Position numbers and translations under genes: made by a program. From Chitinophaga hostae (GTDB lineage: Bacteria; Bacteroidota; Bacteroidia; Chitinophagales; Chitinophagaceae), in the NCBI RefSeq assembly GCF_018224885.1, contig NZ_JAGTXB010000025.1, positions 62,001-126,000 on the forward strand: a stretch of 64,000 bases of DNA, in the 5' to 3' direction. Under the pieces are notes generated by a model that did no database searches, was not told where the DNA came from, and saw only the letters and a list, made by a program, of their open reading frames with translations. Positions 1 through 6,913 of the stretch are shown one piece after another. The first letter of the stretch is position 1, and each line of letters begins with the position of its first letter.

Positions 1-267
1 TGGGACGCTAATCGTCCGTTAAATAATTTAGATCGGTATGTCTATAATATCAGGATGCTAAAATCCATTGCCTTTGATGCAGGAGATAGAGATAAGAGCA
101 TAGCGGAAAGCATTGAAAAACTGGATGACGAGTTCAATAAGTATGGGATTAAGCACTCATTTGAAATTTATGATGGTGACCATATTAATCGTGTTGGAAA
201 ACGGATTGAAGAAAAAATGCTCCCATTCTTTTCCGGGAATTTGCTGTTTGTAGGTAGTACAAAATAA
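1..267 (+). CDS. C-terminal part of an esterase-like alpha/beta hydrolase (5' end outside the window)
   Basis: The frame is open from base 1, so this is the last 88 residues of a gene that starts upstream; the ATG at 55 is internal. The visible part has a short Asp-containing strand (FDAGDRDK), a helix rich in charged residues, then EIYDGDHINRV and a closing helix ending in LPFFS. An acidic residue followed later by GDH near the C-terminus is the usual layout of the catalytic Asp and His in the putative-esterase (Esterase D / enterochelin-esterase-like) group of alpha/beta hydrolases. The nucleophile Ser is not in the window, so the class rests on the tail only. The next gene starts about 145 bp downstream on the same strand. 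Confidence 0.6.
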   Translation, partial: WDANRPLNNLDRYVYNIRMLKSIAFDAGDRDKSIAESIEKLDDEFNKYGIKHSFEIYDGDHINRVGKRIEEKMLPFFSGNLLFVGSTK

Positions 268-411
268 ATAGTTTGCCAATAACAGTCGAGATGCCCAAGA
301 ATAAACGTGTATTCAATTGAAATACTATATATTAGCGGCCAGGATAATGCTTTTTATCCCCATTTTAATAAGGACATTGCGTCGTATTTGAATATAGTCG
401 AAAATAGAAAC

Positions 412-873
412 ATGGTAGTAATCAATACTTTCGAAGAGTACCAGGCACATCTCGGTAAAGAAATAGGTATCTCCAACTGGCATACAATAGACCAGGAACA
501 GATTAATAAATTTGCTGATGCAACACTGGATCATCAATGGATACATACCGATCAGGAAAAAGCTAAACGTGAAGGACCATTCAATGGAACCATCGCTCAT
601 GGCTATTTAACGCTGGCATTAATCCCTTATCTCTGGAAGCAGATTGCAGATGTCCGCAATATTAAAATGGAAATAAACTATGGTATAGAGTGTTTTAAAT
701 TTGGCCAGCCTGTACTGGTGGACAGTGAAGTTCAGCTAAAGGCTAAACTCAATTCGATAGCGAATTTAAGGGGCGTTACCAAAGTTGTAATTGAGGCTAC
801 GCTTATTATTAAAGGCCAGCAGAAGCCGGCCTATACTGGCAATGTTGTTTTCCTGTATCATTTTAATGATTGA
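412..873 (+). CDS. MaoC-family (R)-specific enoyl-CoA hydratase
   Basis: A 153-residue hotdog-fold protein. It carries the MaoC signature: WHTIDQEQINKFADATLDHQWIH followed by GPFNGTIAHGYLTL, where the Asp of the D-x-x-x-x-H type motif and the His act on an enoyl thioester. The family hydrates trans-2-enoyl-CoA and usually works in beta-oxidation side pathways or PHA-precursor supply. The frame is open back to a GTG at 307, but I place the start at the ATG at 412 (MVVINTFEEY), which gives the normal family length and N-terminus; the extra 35 residues show no homology pattern. It stands alone between an esterase tail and a convergent erythromycin-esterase-like gene, so the context gives no pathway. 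Confidence 0.85.
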   Translation: MVVINTFEEYQAHLGKEIGISNWHTIDQEQINKFADATLDHQWIHTDQEKAKREGPFNGTIAHGYLTLALIPYLWKQIADVRNIKMEINYGIECFKFGQPVLVDSEVQLKAKLNSIANLRGVTKVVIEATLIIKGQQKPAYTGNVVFLYHFND

Positions 874-922
874 GTAAGGCGGTAGAAAGCCCGTAGTATT
901 GGTACTGCGTGCTTCCCTTGCC

Positions 923-1915
923 TTATTTGCCTGATGCCATTATATTCGATGCAGTTGTTGTTTTTATAAACAGGATGGCATCAAAATCCGCACCTGGTAT
1001 GATGGGCAAGGCCCTGGTTTGCGTCCAGTTTGCGTATATATTTGTAATATTTTTTTGCACGCGCGAAAAGGGATTCGGCTTTTTATTAAATGGGATGAAG
1101 ATAGCAGGATGATTTGCTTTTGCGAACATCGCTGAAAACGATCCATCTTCTGTTTCAAAGTCCCGTTTTGCCGATTCATCTTCCTGTGTTATTATGCGTA
1201 CGGCCCCTTTAAAAGTATCAAAGCCCAACACATAAAAACTTTCGCCGAATTTTTGTTGCAGATGATACCCCATCCCTTGGTATTGAGCCATAGTTGTGTC
1301 CTTGGCAATATGGACATTATGGGCCCATATAATTGTTTTGAGTTTGTGAGACCGCTGCTCAGCAACTATGTTTTCCGCCATGAATTTATCCCGGTTAAGC
1401 GGATCAGCCGCATATTCTTCCCGGTCGAAACCAAATACACTAACTTTCCCGGATAGCGGTTGTTCATTGTTGTATTGTTTTATAAACTGAAAGAGGTTGT
1501 AAATCTCTTCTGTATTATAAAGCACCATATTCTTCATAAGCGTTGTCAGATCACCTGTTCCATCAATTAAGTATTGATTGATGGGAGCTATGTACGATTC
1601 TCCAAACTCGAAGCCTAAGCGTTTATAATCGAGATGAACGACCAGGTATTCAATGATCCGGCGTTTTTGATTGAAAAACTCTTTTGTCCCATGGGATGCT
1701 TCGCCTAGTCCAAATACCATGTTGTTTTTCCATTCGGCTGCGAGAAAGTTGAGATCTGTTGTTGACGCAGCGGTATCAACTTTTATTACATACGCATTTT
1801 CATTGATCCATTTCGTTGCTGCATCCTGCGAATAGCCTGTGATGGCATTGGCTAATAGCAGGATACCAATAGCAATACTACCTCTTACAAACATAGGTTT
1901 TGATTGATCCCGCAT
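923..1915 (-). CDS. secreted erythromycin-esterase-like protein (EreA/B superfamily)
   Basis: A 330-residue protein with an N-terminal signal peptide ending around GYSQ. Family motifs are GLGEASHGTKEFF (the Glu/His active-site loop), LGFEFGESY, VFGFD and IIWAHNVHIAKD. Members of the erythromycin esterase superfamily hydrolyse macrolactones or related esters, though most environmental members have no tested substrate. The stretch between VFGFD and the conserved RDKFMAEN block is only about ten residues, where most relatives carry several dozen, so the protein is shorter than the typical 400 or more. The reading frame is intact. The signal peptide makes a periplasmic or exported role likely and classical intracellular macrolide resistance less so. 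It is convergent with the MaoC gene. Confidence 0.75.
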   Translation of the reverse strand: MRDQSKPMFVRGSIAIGILLLANAITGYSQDAATKWINENAYVIKVDTAASTTDLNFLAAEWKNNMVFGLGEASHGTKEFFNQKRRIIEYLVVHLDYKRLGFEFGESYIAPINQYLIDGTGDLTTLMKNMVLYNTEEIYNLFQFIKQYNNEQPLSGKVSVFGFDREEYAADPLNRDKFMAENIVAEQRSHKLKTIIWAHNVHIAKDTTMAQYQGMGYHLQQKFGESFYVLGFDTFKGAVRIITQEDESAKRDFETEDGSFSAMFAKANHPAIFIPFNKKPNPFSRVQKNITNIYANWTQTRALPIIPGADFDAILFIKTTTASNIMASGK

Positions 1916-1996
1916 TTTTCTAAAGTTTCACAGGTAGATGCAGTCGCTTCCGTTTTCCATAAAAAGTATTTTGGCAAGGAATGGTAGTTTCAACCA

Positions 1997-3505
1997 TCAC
2001 ACCGGATCAATTCCCCATTCCTGCATCGCCTCATTACTAAAAATCCGCAGCATTTCAGGGTCTACCACCTTAGCACGTGCGGCCAGGAATTGGTCCAAGT
2101 TAGCTCCATACATCTGTCGTACGCGTGTAGGCGTTAGCGTATTCATCTTCCCCCAGTGAAAGGTAAAAGGGATGTTCAGCTGATCGAGCATATTCCATAC
2201 AGCTTCATAAAAGCGTTGGGTTTCGGGTGATTGCACGCCATCCAGTTCCAATACGCAGGTGACAGGGGTAAAATGCGTGAATGCCATAGTGGCCTTAGAA
2301 GCTTTTACAAAGCGGAATGCAAATAGGCCGGCAAATGGTCCGTCTGTTTTATTCACCTGCAGCAATCCGGTTATTACTTTATCTACCATGGAAACGGGAA
2401 GCCCCACTGCGGCACTGGATACTTTACCACGGAGCGTGGTGTTGTTGAATATTTCCGCCAGTCGCCCATATTTCTTTTCAGATAACGTGAGACTTGTCGC
2501 CAGTACTTTATTGACTAATAACGGTACGGCCGCAGGTAGTACACCCGCCAGTTTGCCGATAAAGCAGGGGGCGTCATCGCCGGGACCGATCCCTTCGCCA
2601 TTAGGTTTGGGCCTGGTGTAGTCGTTGCGGTAAGGACGTTTATACATAGTGGTCATGTAGGCGCCTTTGTCGAGGTCGTAGGGATTGATAAGCGACTGGA
2701 AATGAAAAGGGATAACATTCAGATAGGGTAACTGTGCATATGTAAAATCGAGGGTGGTGAGCTGGTGAATCAAGGCGTCGTCATACGGTACGCGACGCAG
2801 ATAGTATTCCAGCAGGTAATCATCTTCTGCTTCGATCATAACGCCATGTATAAAGCCAAATGCGCCAAAGCTGACCACGGCGGCGTTGAAGATGTCATCG
2901 TCCTTTACTATTGTTGCTCCTAGTTTATTGGCAAAGGAGTCGGCCATAACCGGATAGGAGGCTCTTTCCAGCCAGATGTGCTTATCCGGGCCGGTAATGA
3001 TATGCAAGCCGACCACGCCTTCCTGTACGGCGCCAAAATCAATGGCTGCGCCGTGTGTGCCTGTGGCAATAGCCCCTGCAATTGTTTGGCCGTTGCTGGC
3101 GCCACATGCCGACAGGGACAATCCCCGTTGGTGAAGGAAGTCGTTCATCTCCCATATCCCGTTGCCACACTGCGCAAGACAAAGCCGCTTGGCATCACCG
3201 GTATAGGCTGCGGACGTACTGTTCCGGTTAATAGTAAAACGGATATTCAGTGGCTTGGTATTGAGTAAAATACCTTTGGTAGCTGCTATCGGGGAAAATG
3301 ACCAGCTGCCGCCTAACGTGCGAAGCGAGGTATTACTTTGTATGGCATCTTTAATAATTTGCTGAATGCCCCTGGTGGTATTATTATAATTCTGTAATAC
3401 CGTGCCCGTCACATCATTGGCCAGATCATAAAGATCTGTTACCTGTTGCGTAAAGGTATTATGCTGATTGCTCCAGGGGAAGCTGCCGTGCTTAATAATT
3501 TTCAT
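1997..3505 (-). CDS. FAD-binding oxidoreductase of the aldonolactone/sugar-lactone oxidase (ALO/VAO) family
   Basis: A 502-residue protein with an N-terminal PCMH FAD-binding domain (about residues 30-230) and an ALO-type C-terminal domain. Visible motifs are RTLGGSWSFSP (residues 62-72), GASNGQTIAGAIATGTHG for the FAD pyrophosphate, and a C-terminal FHWGKMNTLTP with a following VRQMYG. The HWGK block is typical of L-gulono-, D-arabinono- and alditol oxidases, which oxidise a sugar lactone or polyol and pass electrons to O2. The His that usually binds FAD covalently (GSGHS) is Trp68 here, so FAD is probably held non-covalently. No signal peptide is seen. It lies 30 bp downstream of a small lipoprotein gene on the same strand and is probably co-transcribed with it. 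Confidence 0.8.
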   Translation of the reverse strand: MKIIKHGSFPWSNQHNTFTQQVTDLYDLANDVTGTVLQNYNNTTRGIQQIIKDAIQSNTSLRTLGGSWSFSPIAATKGILLNTKPLNIRFTINRNSTSAAYTGDAKRLCLAQCGNGIWEMNDFLHQRGLSLSACGASNGQTIAGAIATGTHGAAIDFGAVQEGVVGLHIITGPDKHIWLERASYPVMADSFANKLGATIVKDDDIFNAAVVSFGAFGFIHGVMIEAEDDYLLEYYLRRVPYDDALIHQLTTLDFTYAQLPYLNVIPFHFQSLINPYDLDKGAYMTTMYKRPYRNDYTRPKPNGEGIGPGDDAPCFIGKLAGVLPAAVPLLVNKVLATSLTLSEKKYGRLAEIFNNTTLRGKVSSAAVGLPVSMVDKVITGLLQVNKTDGPFAGLFAFRFVKASKATMAFTHFTPVTCVLELDGVQSPETQRFYEAVWNMLDQLNIPFTFHWGKMNTLTPTRVRQMYGANLDQFLAARAKVVDPEMLRIFSNEAMQEWGIDPV

Positions 3506-3535
3506 AGCAGATGAATAACAGGATGAAGAAATGTA

Positions 3536-3886
3536 CTACAGCGAATCGACCTGCGCACAGGGTTTGGCGCATTTCCATTCTATCCTGGTCGGGCAATAAA
3601 TCCCCAGCGTACCAATGGTTAGCAATGCATTGCCGAAATTAGTTTTGACAGTTACCTCTGCTACACCGTTTACACCCAGGGAGTCGCATACCGGCGTACT
3701 GATGACCTGCGGCTTGTTAAGCAGCCCCCAGAACAGGCTATAAGCACGCTTGCTGTTTACCGGGGAAGTGTCTGTAGATGGAAGTGCGTGAGTTGCCACA
3801 CGATAGGAATAGCAACTGTTGATACACAGCATGCCGGCTATCAGCAGCAAATGCATACCGTATCTATGGAATTTGGGGTTACACAT
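3536..3886 (-). CDS. small lipoprotein, Bor-like
   Basis: A 116-residue protein with a signal sequence and a lipobox INSC near residue 25, so it should be lipid-anchored. The rest reads RAYSLFWGLLNKPQVISTPVC, then a short beta-rich part ending TIGTLGIYCPTRIEWKC. The order FWG, Cys, then a TLGIY-P strand and a late Cys matches the pattern of the phage lambda Bor / Iss lipoprotein family as found in Bacteroidota; this is recognition by pattern only. The two conserved Cys could form a disulfide. It is the first gene of a probable two-gene unit with the lactone oxidase 30 bp downstream. Its role is not known. Confidence 0.6.
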   Translation of the reverse strand: MCNPKFHRYGMHLLLIAGMLCINSCYSYRVATHALPSTDTSPVNSKRAYSLFWGLLNKPQVISTPVCDSLGVNGVAEVTVKTNFGNALLTIGTLGIYCPTRIEWKCAKPCAQVDSL

Positions 3887-4034
3887 AGATTTATATTTTC
3901 CTAAAGATACTATTTATAACGTAAATGCCTACTGCAGCCAGGATATCCGGACCGGATCTTTTGAATCTCTGCGCTCAAAATGCCACAAACAGGCATTATA
4001 ATTGTTAAAGACGGGCAAGCTGAAAAATGGTATT

Positions 4035-4832
4035 ATGAAAACTAACATTCACCGGATTTTTACTCTTCTTACTACTACCGGATTTATTACTATTTACTGC
4101 GGCGTTACCTCACCTGTTTTTGCCCAGGGCATAGTACCTGGTGTAGTGGCTCCTGCTGAAACTACAAAACGTTTGGATGCCAGGCTTATTATTGATCCGG
4201 TGATGAGGGAGTTCTTCGAAGCTCCAATTAATACCCGGCTGATTGAAGCGAGTATAAGCCAATATATTCCCGGTAGTACAACTCCCAACGCCAATTACAA
4301 CCTGAGTATCGAAGTGGACGCTGCTGCTCATACGATAACTGAAATCTCCCTGCCTGTAAATAACCCGGAAGGCGGCGCAACAAAAAAAATATATAGCTAT
4401 AGCGAGCCGGCAAAACTGCAAAGTTTAAAATACTATAGGGGAGATAAGAATAACTGGAACCTTCAGCAAGAGGAGATCTACACTTATCCCGGGATGGGAG
4501 GGAACAGGGGGTTGCCTATGCGTAAAACACGAGTGATCGTGGGTCGGGATACAACAGTCGTGCCTGTTCCGAATGGGGAAACCTACGTATATGATAGCCA
4601 TATGCAGGTTGTTGAATACCTTGGCCGGAACGAGTCATATACCTGCCAGTATAACAAACAGCATGACCTTTCTGCTAAAAAAATAACGGCAACAGCTGGA
4701 AAGTGGCGCTTGTTGGAATACGTTTACCAATATGAAGAAGGCCTCTGGATCAGGAAAGAGGAATTTGAGACTACCCCAGATCAGCCCCGTTATCTTAAAA
4801 CCAGTACTACACGCAAAATTACCTTGCAATAG
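4035..4832 (+). CDS. secreted protein of unknown function
   Basis: A 265-residue protein with a clear signal peptide (MKTNIHRIFTLLTTTGF, cleavage near VFAQG). The frame is open to a TTG at 4002, but the ATG at 4035 starts the signal peptide and is preferred. The mature part is beta-rich and has tyrosine-rich stretches of the type YNKQHDLSAKKITATAGKW and YVYQYEEG, reminiscent of YD/RHS-like hairpin repeats in Bacteroidota secreted proteins. No catalytic motif is recognised. It is divergent from the Bor-like lipoprotein gene and convergent with the frameshifted gene downstream, with a hairpin between them. Confidence 0.6.
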   Translation: MKTNIHRIFTLLTTTGFITIYCGVTSPVFAQGIVPGVVAPAETTKRLDARLIIDPVMREFFEAPINTRLIEASISQYIPGSTTPNANYNLSIEVDAAAHTITEISLPVNNPEGGATKKIYSYSEPAKLQSLKYYRGDKNNWNLQQEEIYTYPGMGGNRGLPMRKTRVIVGRDTTVVPVPNGETYVYDSHMQVVEYLGRNESYTCQYNKQHDLSAKKITATAGKWRLLEYVYQYEEGLWIRKEEFETTPDQPRYLKTSTTRKITLQ

Positions 4833-4860
4833 TAATATATGAGGACATCTCAACAGCAAA

Positions 4861-4893
4861 AAACCGGTAACAGATAATAGCTGCTACCGGTTT
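4861..4893. terminator. hairpin between convergent genes
   Basis: AAACCGGTA (4861-4869) and TACCGGTTT (4885-4893) form a 9-bp perfect stem between the stop at 4832 (plus strand) and the stop at 4907 (minus strand). The stem ends are A/T tracts, so it could act in both directions. The T-tail is short. Confidence 0.5.
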
Positions 4894-4906
4894 GGGTTGC
4901 AATAGA

Positions 4907-5310
4907 TCAGGCCGGGTGACTGAACTGTCGGGATGTTAAGTATTGCTGCAAAGGATGTTGGGCGTTGCCTGATAATATTTCTTCGTTGATACTGGCCCAC
5001 AGTTGGAGAGCATGCTTTTCGACGAAAGCAGCCTGTAGCTGTTGGGTTTGTTTGGCGGCAGCGGCAATCTGGGCCAGAAAGTCTACAACTTCTGTGGAAA
5101 CACCCCACCGGGTCCATTTTTTTTACCTTCTTCGTCGTTGGGCAGTATGTCAGAGAGAAATTTAAAGGCATCTTTCACCCCATCCATATCAAGGTGAAAT
5201 CCCTGCGGAGGCTGATATACCTGTGCGCCGTCGGGTACGCCGTTAAGAAGGGCGCCGGAGGAATCCAGATACATGCCACCGGCCAGGTGTACAACATATG
5301 AGTCTGCCAT
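4907..5310 (-). CDS. hypothetical protein interrupted by a frameshift at an A8 tract
   Basis: The N-terminal 63 residues (from MADSYVVHLAGGMYLDSS to NDEEGKK) read in one frame and stop soon after at 5083. From about 5110 the coding pattern clearly continues in the -1 frame: GVSTEVVDFLAQIAAAAKQ, then a helical stretch with EKHALQLWASINEEIL, ending SRQFSHPA and a stop at 4907. The switch falls at a run of eight A on the coding strand (T's at 5117-5124), in codons GGT AAA AAA AAT. One extra A, or a -1 slip, gives a continuous protein of about 134 residues with KKKWTRWGV at the junction. It may be a sequencing error, a broken gene, or real slippage. No family is recognised. The start is at the ATG at 5310. 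Confidence 0.55.
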
Positions 5311-5530
5311 GGTTTTTCAGTTTAAACGTAAATGAAGGAGATCTCCCGGTGCCGAAGTTTATATATAAAAGGTTGTGAAAAAAACACCGGTGAGCCGTTT
5401 GCGGGAATGAGTGAGCAGATGGGTCTGTTCGCTATAAAACGTTTATCTGGCATGCTTGTGGACCGCAATTTGATGTGCACAGAAGAGGGAATGAAACATA
5501 ACCCAATTTGTTAATCATAAAATTACAATT

Positions 5531-5902
5531 ATGAAAAATCAAATTTTGGAGCTCGAAAAAAAATATTGGGACGGAATGAAAAACCACGACTTTCAAACGG
5601 TGAAAAGTCTTACTTATTTTCCGTGTCTGGTAGCAGGAAAAAATGGCGTGCTCAATGTGGATGAAGCCTCCTATAAAAAAATGTTTGAATCAGGAAAGGA
5701 CAAACAAATAGAAGTGGAGGACATTTCCAATGTAGAAAGTCAAATGATAAATGAACGGACAGCCATCATCGCTTATCTTATAACACTGGAATATGACGGC
5801 ACCAGCATGAGCTGCGCTTGCACCTCCACCTGGGTGAAGCAAAACGATAGCTGGCTTTGCGCGATGCACACGGAGTCGGACCTGGAAAAACAAACAGCAT
5901 AA
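5531..5902 (+). CDS. NTF2-like / DUF4440-type protein
   Basis: A 123-residue cytoplasmic protein that begins with the helix ILELEKKYWDGMKNHDFQTVKSL and continues with alternating strands, ending in TSTWVKQNDSWLCAMHTES. That order (N-terminal helices, then a curved sheet with a final W-x-x-x-x-x-S-W-x-C/x-x-H-x strand) is the usual layout of the SnoaL/DUF4440 branch of the NTF2 fold, whose members bind small ligands or dimerise. No catalytic residues can be assigned. A second small gene follows 18 bp downstream, so the two may be co-transcribed. Confidence 0.7.
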   Translation: MKNQILELEKKYWDGMKNHDFQTVKSLTYFPCLVAGKNGVLNVDEASYKKMFESGKDKQIEVEDISNVESQMINERTAIIAYLITLEYDGTSMSCACTSTWVKQNDSWLCAMHTESDLEKQTA

Positions 5903-5920
5903 CGTTTAAAAATTAAAGTA

Positions 5921-6073
5921 ATGATCCGGAAACTAAAATCGGGGCAATACCGCATCTATTCGCGGAAGGTAGATCCCAAAACGAATAAAAGGAAAAACCT
6001 CGGTACTTTCGATACACTCGAAGCGGCCAAAAGGCACGAACAGGAAATACAGTATTTTAAACATAAAGGATAA
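5921..6073 (+). CDS. 50-residue basic protein
   Basis: A short ORF, ATG at 5921 to TAA at 6071-6073, encoding a 50-residue protein that starts MIRKLKSGQYRIYSRKVD and ends EQEIQYFKHKG. It has a pattern of basic beta strands (K-x-G-x-Y-R-x-Y-S-R-K) followed by a helix (FDTLEAAKRHEQEIQYF), which looks like a compact folded domain and not random translation. I recognise this as the style of a small conserved protein found in many bacteria, of unknown function. It starts 18 bp after the NTF2-like gene. The AT-rich leader AATTAAAGTA precedes the ATG. Confidence 0.65.
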   Translation: MIRKLKSGQYRIYSRKVDPKTNKRKNLGTFDTLEAAKRHEQEIQYFKHKG

Positions 6074-6136
6074 AACTGTTTGAATGGCCGCCCGGGAAGT
6101 AGCCCTGTTTATACATAGCTGTATAAGCAAGCGATT

Positions 6137-6766
6137 TTAAAACCGGCGAACAACAGGACAGATAAAGTCCCAATTGGAAACCGCGGTTGGTGTGTGAACA
6201 TTGAATCCGTTCCTTCGTTGCAGGATCACAGCAATGTTAGGAATGCCCGAAGCATATGTATAATCTTTCGGCACCAAAAGCGAAGCCTCTGCGCCTTTAT
6301 CTGTCCTTGTTCGTTTGCAATGACAGTAGCCTTCATAGATGTGCTGAGCTACCCAGGTTCTTCCTGAATCTGATGACATGGCCATGTAAAAGGCCGGATC
6401 ATCTTCCTGCATATGATTGACGCCAATGTAGGGCCATACAACCAGGACAGTATCGAGTATCATGGTGTTATTGCGGCCGGAGCCGGTCCAGGTTAGGGTG
6501 ACCCACTTATGGTGGGGCTGGTCGTAATAAACTGCCCATATTTTTTCCAGCTTATCGGTATTGCAAACGATACGCATATAACAGGTGTCGCCAATATTGA
6601 AATATCGTGGTTCATACCCCGGAAACTGCGGTTTGGCGGCTAACACTTTTTCAACGGTTATAATGCTGGTATCCTCGGCAGTAGCCGGGGCCTCCGGGAT
6701 GTTGGGATGCGGGTGGCAGCCGATGATAAACAAAGCTGCTGCCAGGAAATAGGCAGAGATTTTCAT
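6137..6766 (-). CDS. lipoprotein of unknown function
   Basis: A 209-residue protein with a signal sequence and lipobox IIGC (Cys17), so it is probably anchored in a membrane facing the periplasm. The mature part is beta-rich, with DTCYMRIVCNTDKLEKIWAV, WVTLTWTGSGRNNTMILDT and MAMSSDSGRTWVAQHIYEG. The SSDSGRTW element resembles the Asp-box turns of beta-propellers (S-x-D-x-G-x-T-W), but only one copy is present. A Cys pair lies in GYCHCKR. It is divergent from the CHAT protease gene, with 147 bp between. No function is assigned. Confidence 0.6.
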   Translation of the reverse strand: MKISAYFLAAALFIIGCHPHPNIPEAPATAEDTSIITVEKVLAAKPQFPGYEPRYFNIGDTCYMRIVCNTDKLEKIWAVYYDQPHHKWVTLTWTGSGRNNTMILDTVLVVWPYIGVNHMQEDDPAFYMAMSSDSGRTWVAQHIYEGYCHCKRTRTDKGAEASLLVPKDYTYASGIPNIAVILQRRNGFNVHTPTAVSNWDFICPVVRRF

Positions 6767-6913
6767 GTGTATGTTTTATTGTTATATAGTTATCAATATA
6801 ACGAAAATTGCTACCCTATTTAGCTAAAACGGCTTCAACTTGATTTATTCAAAAATAAGTCGGAACTTACTATAGTCGACCAAATACGGTGTACCCCCAA
6901 AATATAGATCCTT

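Noticed and set aside
4884..5171. 95-codon minus-strand ORF overlapping the frameshifted gene
   Set aside because: It lies in the third frame of the same gene; its translation is rich in Cys/Arg/Pro (DCRCRQTNPTATG) and has no folded pattern. The -1 frame reading explains the region better.
5332..5514. 60-codon plus-strand ORF
   Set aside because: No family pattern, no promoter or terminator, and Cys/Arg-rich composition typical of chance frames.
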